Positions 23,125-35,422 are shown, numbered from the stretch's first letter. The stretch is DNA of 64,000 nt from Eleusine coracana subsp. coracana (GCA_032690845.1 CM064426.1:63154631-63218630); one strand, 5' to 3'. A program made the numbers and translations. Notes: generated by a model from the letters alone, not told the origin.

Positions 23125-24844
23125 TGAAAGTGCATCTAGGCCCCTAATTTTGTTTCGGAGATTGACGTCAATACAATTAAGAATGGACTAATGTTTTCAT
23201 TGAGTATGAGTGTAGATGACTATCTCTTTTGAAGAATGAAAAGCATTGAAACAAAAAAGGGAAAAGAAGATCGTCATTTGCCTCAAATTAAAGTCCAAAA
23301 TTTAGTCAAGAATGAAGGATCCGTGTTGTTTTTATATCTAATCTTGAGTATAGGTAAACCATACTATTAAGAGGGGTATAATTTACAAAGTTTGGTAAAG
23401 TTAAATGCTCAAAATCCCCCAAATTACAATTCTGTTGCCCTCTAGTTTTTGCATTCATCGGCAATGCCGGTGATCCTCACCGGTAGTGCCGATCACTCCT
23501 CCCAGAGGCGCTGTGATGTCCAGACACCTCTCTGGTTTTTGTCTTGCCAGCATCGGCAGTGCCGTTGGCCCCATCGGTAGTGCCGATCACCCTTCTAGAA
23601 AAGTCTGTTCTCCTTTGGCTCTCTGGCTATAGCTCATCGGCAGTGCCGATGATTCCATCGGCATTGCCGATCGGCTCTTCAAATAAGCCACTCTTTCTGT
23701 CTGGCTTAGCCTATAGCTAATCGGCATTGCTAATATCCTGATCGGCAGTGCCGATCCCCTCTTCACAGAGAATGTGTTCACTCGGGTCCTCTGGCTGGCC
23801 ACGATCGGCAGTGCCGATCTGACTAACCGGCAGTGCCGGTCAGGGTCTCCAGAGACATTTTGTTCTCTGTGGCTGCCTCATCGGCAGTGCCGATGCCTTG
23901 ATCGGCAGTGCCAGTGTGGACCGCATCCTTGCGTGCAGATCTATGACAGTGTGTCAGAAACCCTACCGGCAGTGCCGATGGCTCGATCGGCAGTGTCGGT
24001 GCAGGGTGTCCAGACTGGTCAACGGCTCTTTTTGAGCCCTTTGTATAAAAGGCTCCCACCACATTTCGTGCATCCTCTCTCCAATCTAAAAATCAAATTG
24101 CACTTTTGAGCTTCACTCTCCCTCTCCAAGCTAAAGCTTCATCCTTTGAGTTAGGGTTTGAGTGAGCTATTGTTTTCTAGTGAAAAGAGCATCATTCCAC
24201 TCTTGAGCATTCGATTTAACCATCTTTGTGATTTGTGCTTGTTACTATTGGAGCTTTGCTCCTATACAGTTAGCGGTGCCCGAAGAGCTCCCAACTTGTG
24301 TGGTGACGCCTCGGGAAGTTTGTATTACCCTCCCGCAAGGGAATTGATAGTGGATAACTCGAGTTTGATCTTTGTGGTCGCTTGAGTGAGAATAGGGTTG
24401 AAAGAGACCCGGTCCTTTGTGGACTTCTCAACGGAGACGTAGGGTTCTTTGTGAGCCTGAATTTCGGTAACAAATCTTGTGTCTCCTTGTGCTTATTTAC
24501 TTACTTGTTGTTCTCTTAATCATCACCTAGGGTTCACACTTGTACTTCATATATTTGCTAGATCTACTCAAATAGCTCTTGTTTTATTATTCATTATTAT
24601 CTCTATTGTTTCTCTCTACTACTGTTGTAGCAATTTGTTCACTTAGTAACTGCGAAACCACTTAAACTTAGATTTCATAAGCTGTCAGTTTGTTCATCGG
24701 CACTACCGATCCAGCATCGGCAACGGCCATCGCCACTGCCGATCAACCTCACTGGCACTGCTGGTCTGACTGATAAAATTGTCTTAAGTCCAATTTTGCA
24801 GGATTTTTAGATTTGCCTATTCACCCTCCTCTAGGCAACTTTCA
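23125..24844 (+). repeat. 5' LTR of copia-1
   Basis: 1720 bp from TGAAAGTGCATCTAGG to GGCAACTTTCA, with TGAAAGT/ACTTTCA as terminal inverted repeat. It is followed directly by a methionine-tRNA-type primer binding site. A tandem array of CGGCAGTGCCGAT palindromes occupies its middle. The 3' LTR is absent because the element is truncated. Confidence 0.85.
23455..24005. repeat. Array of 14 CGGCAGTGCCGAT palindromes in the copia-1 LTR
   Basis: Fourteen copies or variants of an 18-bp near-palindrome, best form ATCGGCAGTGCCGAT, occur mostly in pairs about 20-30 bp apart. Each pair is followed by a C/T-rich spacer containing CTCTGGCT-like words, giving a composite unit of roughly 80-110 bp repeated about seven times. 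Related copies recur near 24695-24765. They can form perfect short hairpins. They are not CRISPR repeats: spacing, length and genome type are wrong. Confidence 0.85.
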
Positions 24845-24845
24845 A

Positions 24846-24860
24846 TTGGTATTAGAGCAG
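24846..24860 (+). other. Primer binding site of copia-1
   Basis: TTGGTATTAGAGCAG begins one base after the LTR and resembles the complement of initiator methionine tRNA (TGGTATCAGAGC form) with one mismatch, the usual primer in copia elements. Confidence 0.8.
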
Positions 24861-24896
24861 GATCTTCTTGAAGGCTTAACCGCTTGAAGATAAAAG

Positions 24897-27142
24897 ATGA
24901 CAAAAGGAAAAGGAGTTCCACCAAATGACACAACCGGAGTCGAAACCGAAGGTGGTAAAGATGACTCTGGAGTTAGCTACAATGCTTTACCATTTAACTA
25001 CAACGAGCTCAAAAATGAGTATGTTGGTAATGGTTCCGAAAAGTTACCACACTTCAATGGAACATTCTATGACCATTGAAAATATAGAATAGAACTATAT
25101 TTGGGCTCTATGGGAAGACCAATCTTGAAGATGGTGAAGCAAGGGTTTGAGTTGGAAAATGAAGAAAATCCAACTTCAAATGATGAGATAAAGCTTACTC
25201 ACAATTATCATGCCGCATCTGCCATTGTTTCCGCCCTATCACCAAAGGAGTATGAAAAGGTGATAGGAATCAAGAAAGCTCATGACATTTGGAAAAAGCT
25301 TGAGATTATCTCTGAAGAGACCGAGGGTGTTAGAGAAGCAAGAGAAGACATCCTAAGAGGCAAGTACAACTTGTTTATCAAGAAGGCCGGTGAAGGGCCA
25401 CAAGAAGTGCATGATAGACTAATGGAAATTATAAACAAGAGAAGAGCTCTAGGGATCAAACTTGACACCATTGAGGTCAACAAGAGGTTGCTTCTTGCTT
25501 TGCAACCATGGAATCAAAGTGCTTGCAACTTTGTTAGAGAGAAAGAAAACTTTAAGAACTTTAGTATGGATTAAGTACTAGGAAGGTTGCTCACCTACAA
25601 AGAGAGAGATGAAGAAGCAACAAGAGTGAACAACTTGTTCGGACAAGGTGAATAAGAAAAGAAAGAAATAGCACTCAAAGCATCTCATGAGACTAATGAC
25701 AAGAAGGACAAGAAGAAGAAAAAGAAAGTAGTTGATTCTAGTGATGAAGATGGTGATGATGAGATGGCTTTGCTTGTTAGAAGATTCAAGTCATTTGTCA
25801 AGAAAGATGGCCACAAGAAGAAAAGCTATGATAAAGGCAAAGTGAGAAGATCAAAGAGAACTTGCTATGAATATGGTGATGAAGGACATTTCATTGCAGA
25901 ATATCCAAAGAAGAAAAACAAGGAAGAGAGAAGAAAATACAAGCACCACAAGAAGGACAAGAAGTACAAGAAACATAGAAGAGGTGAAGCTCATATTGGC
26001 CAAGAATAGGATTCAGATGACTCATCCTCTTCATCACCTTCCTCCTCCGAATCCGACTCGGATGAGGGAGGAATTGCTACACTTGCCATTAGCATCACTC
26101 CCACCAACACTTCTCTATTTGGGAGTTTAAGTGATGATGAAGACTACAACACCCACAAGTGCTTCATGGCAAGAGGATCCAAGGTATCTAAATCCAAACA
26201 TAAGCGTTCTTCATACTCTAGTAGTAGTGATGATGATGATAACTTTGCTAATGCTTTACTTCCTAAAATGCTTGAGTTTATGGAATTACTTGAAAAACAA
26301 AAGGAAGAAAATGATAGACAAGAGGAGCTTCTTGAAAAACAAGAAGACTTGCTTATTCTTGAAAAGAAAAGAAATCTTGAACTAGAGAAGCTCCTTGAAC
26401 TTGAAAGAAAGAAAAATGAAGAATTAACCATGTCTCTCACTAAAATTGAGAATGCTTGTGAGAATGTTAAAAGCACTAAAGATGAACTTCAAGAGAAGTA
26501 TGAGGATTTAGAAAAGACTCATGAATCTCTTGAAGAGTAATATAGAATTCTCTCAACCTTCACATCCTCCACCAACAACTCTCATGCTTTCACTAGCAAA
26601 GGATGTGACAGGTGCTATAATATTGATGTTGATGCTTGTGCTACTAATGTGAAATTAATTGATGATTTGAACAAGCAAATGAGGGCTCTTGAAAGCAAAA
26701 TACAACATGAGAAAAATGTTGTTGACAATGAAAAGGCAAAGTATGCAAGAGGTGCATACTCAAATACTAGAATGCCTCATGTCATGGATGGCTTTGGTTA
26801 TGTTGAGGGTGCCAAGCACAATGCTAGGGAGAACAAGAATGGGAAGGAATTCCTTAAGTTCACCAAGGAAGGGCCTTATCAAAAGAAGCAAGCCAAGAAC
26901 ATGAACACTAACCATTCTTCTTTTGTTAATGATTCTCGTACTAATGTACCTAATGCTACTTGTGCACTCTTTCATGACTTTGATGCTTCATATGTGCTCA
27001 TGAGAAACATGCATGGTCGAGTCTATGCCAAATATGTTGGGACACGCAACAAGAGGCCAAAGGCTTGTGTGTGGGTGCCCAAAGTACTTGTGACTAATGT
27101 GAAAGGACCTAAGCAAATTTGGGTACCTAAAAACAAAGCTTA
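24897..27142 (+). pseudogene. Copia-1 gag with degenerate zinc knuckle and coiled coil
   Basis: Begins with the ATG of MTKGKGVPPNDT. The capsid region shows LPHFNGTFYDH and a UBN2-like KAHDIWKKLEIISEE. A Lys-rich linker leads to a zinc knuckle reading CYEYGDEGHFIAEYPKK, in which the second and fourth cysteines have become tyrosine, each explained by one G-to-A change. A long Glu/Lys/Leu coiled coil follows (26270-26540), then a tail ending near GPKQIWVPKNKA. In-frame stops lie at 25077, 25572, about 25653, 26007 and 26538, and the frame changes at least once. Gag would have formed virus-like particles in the cytoplasm. Confidence 0.8.
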
Positions 27143-27158
27143 ACTTGTTTTGTAGGAT

Positions 27159-27547
27159 ATGTCTCCGGAGGGTCGAGTTGGGTGATTGATAGTGGGTGCA
27201 CTAATCATATGACCGGAGACAAAAAGATGTTCAAGTCATTTGAGCCAAGTCACAATAACAATGAATATATCACGTTTGGTGACAATAGAATGGGACAAGT
27301 ACTAGGTTATGGTAAAGTCCCTCTCACTCCCTCATATTCACTTTCTAAGGTTATGCTCGTTGATCACGTTGACTTCAATCTTTTGTTCATTTTGCAATTT
27401 TGTAAAATAGGCTATGATTGCTTGTTCAACAAATGTGGTGTGACCGTCTATAAGAGGAATGATGGCTCGGTTGCTTTTAAGGGTGTGCTTAAAGGAAAGC
27501 TTTATGTTGTGGATTTCTCCATGGATGAAGCCAAACTTGGTATTTAG
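27159..27547 (+). pseudogene. Copia-1 aspartic protease
   Basis: The active-site motif VIDSGCTNHMTG is near 27180-27215 (D-S-G catalytic triad of retropepsins), followed by YITFGDNRMGQVLGYG typical of copia protease. The region ends at TAG/TAA stops at 27545-27550, just before the GAG-pre-integrase segment, which is in another frame. Confidence 0.85.
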
Positions 27548-27558
27548 TAAAGTCCAAC

Positions 27559-28668
27559 ATGGGGTGGTTGTGGCATAGAAGGCTTGCCTATGTTGGTATG
27601 AGAAATCTTCACAAACTCCAAAAGGGCAGCCACATCATTGGACTAACCGATGTTTGCTTTGAGAAAGACAAAATTTGTAGTGCATGTCAAGCGGGAAAAC
27701 AAGTTGGAGCATCACACCCCTCCAAGAATGTGATGACAACCACAAGACCGTTGGAGATGTTGCACATGGACCTTTTCGGCCACATCTTCTACATAAGCAT
27801 TGGTGGTAACAAATATGGTCTTGTAATTATTGATGTTTTTTCTCGCTTCACGTGGGTATTCTTTTTGCATGATAAAGGTGAAGTGAAGGATGTGCTCAAG
27901 ACATTCATGAAAAGAGCACAAAATGAATATGAAGTCAAGATCAAGAAAATAAGAAGTGACAATGGCACCGAATTCAAGAATACAATAGTTGAGGAGTATC
28001 TTGATGAAGAAGGGATCAAGCATGAATTTTTGGCACCCTACTCCCCTCAACATAATAGGGTGGCCGAAAGAAAGAATCATACACTCATTGAGATGGCAAG
28101 AACAATGCTTGATGAATACAAGATGTCTGACTATTTTTGGGCCAAAGCCGTCAACACCGCATGCCATGCCTCCAACCGGTTGTATCTCCACCGACTCTTG
28201 AAGAAAACACCATATGAGCTACTAATCGGTAACAAGCCTAATATTTCCTACTTTCATGTTTTTGGGAGCAAATGTTTTATGCTAAACAAGAAACCCAAGA
28301 CTTCAAAGTTTGCTCTAAAAGTTGATGAAGGTTGCTTGCTTGGTTATGGATCAAATGTTCATGCCTACCGTGTGTTCAATAAAACCACCAGTTGTATTGA
28401 AATTTCACGTGATGTGACATTTGATAAATCTAATGGCTCTCAAGGGGAGCAAGTTATTAATGATGATGTAGATGAAGAAGCTCCTAGAAACGCAATAAAA
28501 AGAATGGCCATAGGTGATGTGAGACCACAAGAAAATTCTTCACTCCTTCGAGACAAGACCAACATCATGAAAATGAAGAAATTGATCATGCAAGTGGTCA
28601 AGATCAAACTGTTGGTGATCATGAACAAGACTCAAGTGATGATTCTCAAAGACATGATCAATAGGTAG
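27559..28668 (+). pseudogene. Copia-1 integrase
   Basis: GAG-pre-integrase segment GWLWHRRLAYVGMRNLHKL precedes a zinc-binding CSACQAGK. The core has the first Asp in LHMDLFGH, the second in IRSDNGTEF and the Glu in HNRVAERKNHT, so the D,D-35-E triad is intact. A C-terminal portion with GCLLGYGSN and YRVFNKTT follows. The ORF runs out at 28668 by a frame change before the reverse transcriptase. Integrase inserts the cDNA in the nucleus. Confidence 0.85.
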
Positions 28669-28712
28669 ATAAAGATGGTGGTCAAGAAAGCTCACATCCA
28701 CCACACCCAAGA

Positions 28713-29782
28713 GTGCATCAAAATGTACAATGTGATCACCCCGTTGAGCAAATACTTGGAGACATTGATAAGGGGGTAATCACTAGATCTCGAGTTAGTA
28801 ATTTTTGTGAACATTACTCTTTTGTCTCTTCTATGGAGCCATTTAGGGTAGAACAAGCCCTTGAAGATTCTGATTGGGTGATGGCCATGCAAGAAGAATT
28901 AAACAACTTCACAAGAAATGAAGTGTGGATATTGGAGGAAAGGCGAAAGAACAAGAATGTTGTGGGCACTAAATGGGTGTTTTGCAACAATTAAAACGAA
29001 GATGGTGTTGTAACAAGAAACAAGGTAAGGCTCGTGGCAAAGGGGTATGCTCAAGTAGAAGGTTTGGATTTTGATGAAACTTATGCCCCCGTAGCAAGAC
29101 TTGAATCTATTAGAATATTACTTGCTTTTGCTACCCACCATGATTTTAAGTTGTACCAAATGGACGTGAAAAGTGCATTCCTCAATAGGCCAATCAAGGA
29201 AGAGGTATACGTGGAGCAACCACCGGGCTTTGAAGATCCAAAGTATCCTAAACATGTTTTTAAACTCCATAAGGCGCTCTATGGGCTCAAGCAAGCCCCA
29301 AGAGCTTGGTATGAATGTCTTAGGGACTTTCTTGTTAAAAAGGGTTTTGTCATTGGCAAGGTTGATGCAACTCTTTTCACTAAGCATTTTGGCAATGATA
29401 TATTTGTGTGCCAAATATATGTCGATGACATTATATTTGGTTCTACTAACCAAAACTTTTGTGATGAGTTTAGCAAGATAATGACCAAGAGGTTTGAAAT
29501 ATCCATGATGGGAGATTGACATACTTCCCAGGCTTCCAAGTGAAGCAACTCAAAGAGGGAACCTTCATATGTCAAGCCAAGTACACACAAGACTTATTGA
29601 AGAAGTTTGACATGGACAAGGCAAAGCCCATCAAAACTCCCATGCCAACAAATGGAAACATCGACCTCAACAAAAAGGATAAACCCGTTGATCAAAAGGT
29701 ATATCGCTCCATGATTGGATCTTTGCTTTACCTTTGTGCATCTAGGCCCGATATCATGCTTAGTGTGTGTATGTGTGCTTAG
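28713..29782 (+). pseudogene. Copia-1 reverse transcriptase and start of RNase H, truncated
   Basis: N-terminal MQEELNNFTRNEVW, then RLVAKGYAQVEGLDF, APVARLESIRILLA, MDVKSAFLN, LHKALYGLKQAPRAW and the catalytic YVDDIIFGS (about 29420-29445). A TAA interrupts at 28992 and a frame change occurs at about 29516. The continuation reaches SLLYLCASRPDI and then breaks at about 29782, where RNase H should begin. The rest of the element and its 3' LTR are missing. Confidence 0.85.
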
Positions 29783-30188
29783 TGGTTCATTCTATATTTG
29801 TCTTGGTCTAACCATATTTTGGTTTTGGCCTATTTTTTGACCGGCTTATTATCATAAGATCTTGAGATCTTGAGTTTTGGTCTTTATTATTTTGGTCTTA
29901 CGCTTATACATCATGGTTAAATACTTTGTACTGCACATCAGACTACCACTACACTAAATCCAGAGCCAAAAGTGTGAGAGGTCATGTGTCGATTGGTTGA
30001 TTCTGTTTGTTATGCGGTTACGGGTTACAACCTAATATGTTATGGCAGACCGATGCAATCTTTGTTTCTCTTGATAGAAACATGTCAATGATATCTTTGT
30101 CAAACTTCTAAAGCTATAAAAGCATAAGATTAGTTTATACACAAGTATCATTACAAAAATACTACTAATGTTTTACAATATTACAGGA

Positions 30189-33056
30189 TTATATCTCCTT
30201 TGAAGGAGAAGAAGAGTCAGCCCAAAGTTCGACCTCTGGAGTTGCTGGGGGAGTCGGCATGGTCGGATTGATTTCTATATTTTCGACCAAGGCCTGGGAA
30301 GTCTCTAGCATGGAATCCAGGAGCAGCTGACATTGGTCATTGGTTAGGTCAGGGTTAAATCCCTCTTTGATCTTGTCCAATGGTAGAGCAGGAGACCAGG
30401 ATTGGCAAATCGCCAGCACTTGACTCCCGGCTTCGGTCGCCACTCACCGAGTGTTATGAGCAATGGCTTCCGATGCATGCTCCAACAAGTAGTCCAGAGA
30501 GTGACCGGTTTGCTCTACTCGGTTAGCATGAACATAGTTCATTGCCTTCCGAGCAGCGTAATATAGAGCTGCAAATAATAATTATTGGTCAGTATGATCA
30601 ATAGAAGAATCAAGCAGAAGGAAGAAGTCGAAGGCTTACTGGCAAGTTTACATTTGAAAGATTTGGAGACAGCCTTAGCCTCCTCTATCTTCGCGTCAGA
30701 CCCCTTCAGCTCCTCCTGCAGCCGAGTGATCTCGGTCTTTTGGTCTTCAGCCAATTTGGAGAGGCTTTCCTTCTCAACCTTCAAGGCGTCAACGAACCTC
30801 TGTTGGTTGGAAGTCAACTTCTCCAGATCAGTGATTTTTTGATCACGAGCTAAAAGTAAAGCTTTTAGCATTAGAGTGGTCAGCAGATTGCTTAAATATG
30901 GATGGAAGGAAAACTTACTAGCTAGATCTGCACGAACTTGGTCTAAGACCTTGTTTATCTCTTGTCGGTCGGCCAACAGCTTCTTGTTTTCCTCTAGGGC
31001 CTTGGAGAGCTGCTGACCGGTGACTAGCAAGGCAAATAAGAAGTTAGTCTAAAACATAAAGACAAGAAGATTAGGCGACCAAGGACATACCAAAAGTTTC
31101 GGCTTGATATTCCACTCTAGCCTGCTTTTGCTCCACAAGAGCATACACTTTCTTATATGCAGAAGATAAATGAGCTAAAAGATGAGAGCGAAGCAAGGTA
31201 AAAGCATAATGTTGAGTTACCTTGCTGGATTCCCGGTGTTGGTGCAAAATCTCCGCATCCTCTACCTCAGGCTGACTAAGCATATCTGCAGGAAGAGTTC
31301 TTTTACCTTTGTCAGGAGGCAAAGAGATATTAGTCGGAGTAGTCTGAGATAGAGGCTCGAGAGTGGAGGCAGGAACCGTCTGTTCAAACAGTCTATCCAC
31401 TTCGGTCGGCGTGTTTGAAGACTTGCCAACCGAATGGGACACACCAGTCGGATGAAGTGGGAGCGCAGACTGAGTATCCTCAGATCCCTGAGCACTCTGA
31501 GAATCACTTGTCTGACTGCCAAGAATAAATAAATAAATAAAAGAAAGAGATCAGGAGATGTTGAGATCAACAATAAGACAAGGAGTATAGGGTTTAAAGA
31601 TTAAACCTGGGAGCCTTCTTGAGCTTGATCCGGCATAGCCTCTTCTTTGAAGAAGTTGACTAAAAGTCAGTCTCCTTCCTCTTTTGAGAGGGCTGGTCAG
31701 TCTTGCCAGTTTGCACTACCTCTTATGTTGACCTCTGAGTTTGGCTCTGGGGCTCCGGTCGTTCTGAAGGTCGGCTAGAGGTTGCAGGAGTAGGTTGACC
31801 AGCATCTGCAGCAGTTATTTCTTCATCGTCGTCCTGGTCCCCCACATATTGGCGACGGTGCGCGATGGTCCGCTTCTGGAGCTTGTCAGGGGAGGCCAGA
31901 GTAACGACGGGAGTGACGCTGACTGGCCGAGCGCCTGCGGAGGAACTTGAACCCCCAGCGCCAGTCAGCGGTGTCTTCTTGACATAATCAGGTCCCTCAG
32001 TATCGGTCTGAGGGAGCGGGAGATGAGATACATAAGTATCCAGCACCTGCATAAAGATCAAAATAATGAGTACAATCTCAAGATAGGATAACAAGGGCTA
32101 GCTAAAGGCAGACTGAGGCTTACTCGGGCTCGCATTGTGCCCTTGTTATACGCCTTTGAGACCAAAGAATGGTCCTGAAGAATTTCCCCTTCAAACATCT
32201 TCACCAAGCGTCTTCGGTGGAGTTCGCCATTTGGTAGATCCGGCACTTCCCTGGTCTCATCCTCATTAACATAGTCCCATGCCGGGTGACATTAAAGCTT
32301 TAGGGGCTGAACTCATCGGATGATAAAGCTTTTGGTCACTGTGATGCCATCGACGCCTTCAGCCTTCAGATCGGCAATTTTCTTGAGCAGGACGACCACT
32401 TGAGGATCGGTCAAATCGGGCCTCTCTATCCAATGCGCTTGGGGAAAAGCCTTTGCACCAGTGAAGTCGGCAAGAACAGGGGGAGGGTTGTCACAATAGA
32501 ACCACTCGTCCTTCCAATTCTTGTTTTCGGTCTTCAATGGGACATTGATGTAGACCTCCTTCTTGCGTAACTGGACGCCGATGCCGTCTATGGTCACTTG
32601 GTTTTCCTTGGTGGGCAGCGGTCGGAGGACAAACAGATGGCAGAAAAGATCGAAATGGGGGAGAACGCCAAGAAAAGCTTCGCACAAATGTACGAAGATG
32701 GCAATATGAAGAATAGAGTTGGGATTGAGGTTGACAAGCTCAATCCCAAATAAAAAAAGGAGCTCGCGCCAAAAACTGCAGCAGGGAACTCCAAAGCCAT
32801 GCTCAAAGAATGAGCGAAACACTACGATCTGCTGGTGAATGGGAATAGGGCAGGATTCGCGGGGTACCTTCCAGTCGATCCGAGCCTGCTCTGGAAGGAC
32901 GCCATCCAACACCATCTTGTTCATGTCAGCCTGTGAAAGACTGCTCTTTGAGAACTCCCGAAGTTGCTCCGGGATGTCGACCTCCGACGAGGACGATGCG
33001 GCAACAGCGGTGGCGGAAGAAGTCGGGATTGAAATGGAAGTCCTCTTGCGACCCAT
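30189..33056 (-). pseudogene. Antisense ORF of element E: Transposase_28-like domain plus coiled coil
   Basis: From the ATG at 33056 (MGRKRTSISIPT) a domain of about 190 residues reads IVVFRSFFEHGFGVPC, NLNPNSILHIAIFVHLCEAF and FLGVLPHFDLFCHLF, the signature of the plant family called putative gypsy-type transposon (PF04195). A TGA at about 32313 interrupts KSFIIR and VQPLK. Downstream pieces at 32246-32058, 32094-31723, 31442-31071, 31030-30539 and 30443-30189 look like later exons, with Ser/Pro-rich linkers and a coiled coil (LEENKKLLADRQEINKVLDQ). The function is unknown; the same protein type occurs in element G. It runs opposite to the element's own transcript, so it would need its own promoter. 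Confidence 0.7.
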
Positions 33057-33398
33057 CGTGAATAGGATTGAACACGGTGAAGGAGTTCGAAAAACTTTGC
33101 CAAAGCTCGGGGGCTAAACGCGACGGGATCTGTGGCGGCCGGAAGCCAGAAAGCTAACCCTAGCCAAAAAAACAGAGGAGTCACGAGAGCAGAGAAGGCG
33201 CAAGGAAGACGAAGAGTTCGCGGGCAAATGCGCCGTGGACTGAAGGTCAATCTGGTGCAGCCTTTTATACCCTTGCCTTTTTGACCTAAGGGTCCCATGG
33301 GCCGAGGTCTGCCGTACTATAGTGCGACCCTAATATTAACTTAGAGGTTAATTAAGGGCTTAAGCCCATTAGGGCTACAAACCCAGAAAAATGAGACT

Positions 33399-33952
33399 CG
33401 GGGGCTTCTTTGATGAGAAGTACCCGAGAATTATTTCGCCATATCTATATGATTTGATGATCATGTGGCAAAGGACTTGATGGTCATATGGTACAAGTTC
33501 AAAGGTTATGGAATTGACTAAAGTCAAATAACCAGAATTACCAAATTTGGACTTGAACAGGTGATTGGAATTAGGGAAGAGCTATTTTGACAAATGTCAT
33601 TTAGCTAAATATTGAATATGACTAGAGTCATAAAATTCTGACCGTCCTATCACTCGGGAATAATATGTGCCACTCGGCCGGTCTAATGATCGGTCGGCAA
33701 AGTGGTCACTTAGCAATAGGACCTAAGGGTTTGATAACTAGAGGTCTAAAACATTCACTTAATGGTTTGAATATCTAGAAACAAATTAATAAGAGCTAAT
33801 ACAATTAGACTCCTGCATTATTTGTTAGTCTCCAAATTATACAAGAGTCAGGGGCTACACCTGAACTTCGATAACGAGGTCTTCCTAATTTATGATCTTT
33901 AGATCATTCGAAGAATTAAAGCTCAAAATCAGAAAGCACTCGGGGGCTACTC
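33399..33952 (+). other. 3' non-coding region of element E with polypurine tracts
   Basis: This holds two copies of a CTCGGGGGCT polypurine motif (about 33399-33408 and 33938-33950), the second immediately before the LTR. The stretch between is AT-rich and shares TTTGATGATC and ACTTGATGGTCA words with 43560-43730 of element A, read in reverse there. Confidence 0.55.
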
Positions 33953-34355
33953 TGGGATACTTGCTTTATGGGTATCCTCATACAAGGCTAAAGTCGGTGG
34001 TCGACTGGGTACTTCATCAACAAGGAAGCCGACGGACTCGGCTTGGAGTGCAAGATAAGAAAGATTAGACTTGCTATATAGAACCATTGTAGAGTACGAC
34101 TAGGACTCTGCTTGTACCCCCCTGCCGACCGGATATATAAGGCAGCAGGGTACCCCCCATGAGGAGGGAGAGAGAGTTATAGGCAATTTAGGCTTAACAT
34201 CTCGTGACAATCAATACAATACAAAACACAGGACGTAGGGTTTTTACTCTCATTGCGAGGGCCCGAACCTGTATAATTCGGCGTCTTGTGTAACCATCGT
34301 AGTTCTTGGTCTTGATGTAGCCCTATATATTTACTGCCGGTCTTGAGCATCAACA
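33953..34355 (+). repeat. 3' LTR of element E
   Basis: About 403 bp from TGGGATACTTGC to GAGCATCAACA. A TATATAA box lies at 34134-34140, followed by the R/U5-type phrase GACGTAGGGTTTTTACTC and GGCCCGAACCTGTATAA, common to grass Tat-type LTRs. Directly to the right, element D pol resumes, so E was inserted in D or the two are joined by deletion. Confidence 0.75.
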
Positions 34356-35402
34356 AAAGGACCACTAATGTAAGCCTTAAAATCATCCAAGGCTTTCTGT
34401 GCGTCATCATTCCAGGTGAATGATTCTTGCTTCTTGAGTAATCGAAAAAAGGGTAACCCTCGGACGCCGAGTCGTGATACAAACCGACTGAGCACAGCCA
34501 TACAACCAGTGAGCTTTTGAATGTCTTTTTGCAAATATGGAGGTCCCATTCGTAATATGGCATTTACCTTTTCTGGATTAGCTTCAATCCCTCTGTGTGA
34601 TACCAGAAAACCGAGTAATTTTCCTGATGGGACCCCAAAGACGCATTTTTCCGGATTTAGCTTCATGTTATATTTCCGAAGGTTGCCGAATGTTTCATCT
34701 AGGTCAGATATCAAGTCGGTGGAGAGCCGAGTCTTGACTACCACGTCATCGACGTAAGCCTCAACATTCCTTCCTATCTGGTTGTCCAAACATCACTGCA
34801 TAGTCCGCTGGTAGGTAGCACCAGCGTTTTTCAGGCCAAAGGGCATTGTTGTGTAACAGAAGGCTCCGAACGGCGTGATGAACGAGGTTTTGAGCTGGTC
34901 TAATTGGTATAATGAATCTGATGGTACCCTGAATAGGCATCTAAGAAGCACAACAAAGCGCATCCAGCCGTCGAATCGACCACTTGATCAATACGTGGGA
35001 GAGTGAACAGATCTTTGGGACAAGCTTGGCTAAGGCCGGTGTAATCCACGCACATCCGCCACTCCTTATTCTTCTTCCGCACCAAAACTGGGTTGACCAA
35101 CCAGTCGGGGTGGAAAACTTCTTTAATAAAACCGGCTGCCAATAGTCGGCTGATTTCTTTCCTAATCGCATCATTTTGGTCTTGCGAGAATCGTCTAAGC
35201 CGTTGCCTTACCGGCCTGGCGCTTTCGCGGACGTGATGTTGATTTTTTGCTGGCGCTTTGAGTCGGCCGTAGACCGGTCATAGATGTAATTGACCTCGCG
35301 TTCGGGGTCCTGGAAGTCCTCCTTATCCTCGTCTTGGTTATCCTTGTTCGAGTCCTTTCTGCCACCCTTGGGGATCCAGGGGCGTTCTTTGCAGACCTTC
35401 AA
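34356..35402 (-). pseudogene. Element D reverse transcriptase, truncated
   Basis: Minus-strand pieces read FIKEVFHPDWLVNPVLVRKK, WRMCVDYTGLSQACPKD, LPRIDQVVDST and LLCFLDAYSGYHQIH (35142-34900), then GRNVEAYVDDVVVKT with the catalytic YVDD (about 34750), followed by KLLGFLVSHRGIEANPEK and the thumb region. A frame change and a stop lie near 34790-34900. The frame passes into the E LTR at 34356, so RNase H and integrase are missing. YVDD and the CVDYTGLSQACPKD phrase are typical of the Tat lineage. Confidence 0.85.
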
Positions 35403-35422
35403 GGCGTGATGGGTGAAGTTTT

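Larger units (their letters stand above)
23125..29782 (+). mobile_element. Copia-1: SIRE-like copia retrotransposon, 3' truncated, inactive
   Basis: A plus-strand Ty1-copia element with LTR, primer binding site, a long gag with coiled coil, protease, integrase and reverse transcriptase in copia order (integrase before RT). A long LTR, a gag with a Lys-rich linker and Glu/Lys-rich coiled coil, and the LTR start TGAAAGTGCATCTAGGCCC favour the SIRE/Maximus lineage. It stops inside the RNase H N-terminal region at about 29782 where DNA of element E begins. Many stops and frame changes make it inactive. It interrupts element F. Confidence 0.85.
29783..34355 (+). mobile_element. Element E: 3' part of a Tat-type gypsy element with antisense ORF
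   Basis: Orientation is plus: two polypurine-like tracts (CTCGGGGGCTTCTT near 33399 and CTCGGGGGCTAC near 33940) lie just before an LTR that ends at 34355. The remaining internal part contains a multi-piece ORF on the opposite strand with a Transposase_28-like domain. The segment 29783-30080 is similar to 44350-44600 of element A in the reversed orientation, as expected if A is a minus-strand relative. The gag-pol part and left LTR are missing; the left edge abuts truncated copia-1. Confidence 0.7.

Noticed and set aside
23455..24005. Regularly repeated palindromes that could be mistaken for a CRISPR array
   Set aside because: Units are about 18 bp with irregular, related spacers, lie inside a copia LTR and in plant DNA; no cas genes.
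30189..33056. Transposase_28-like ORF as an independent host gene
   Set aside because: It sits between non-coding DNA and the polypurine tract of an LTR element, and the same arrangement recurs in element G.
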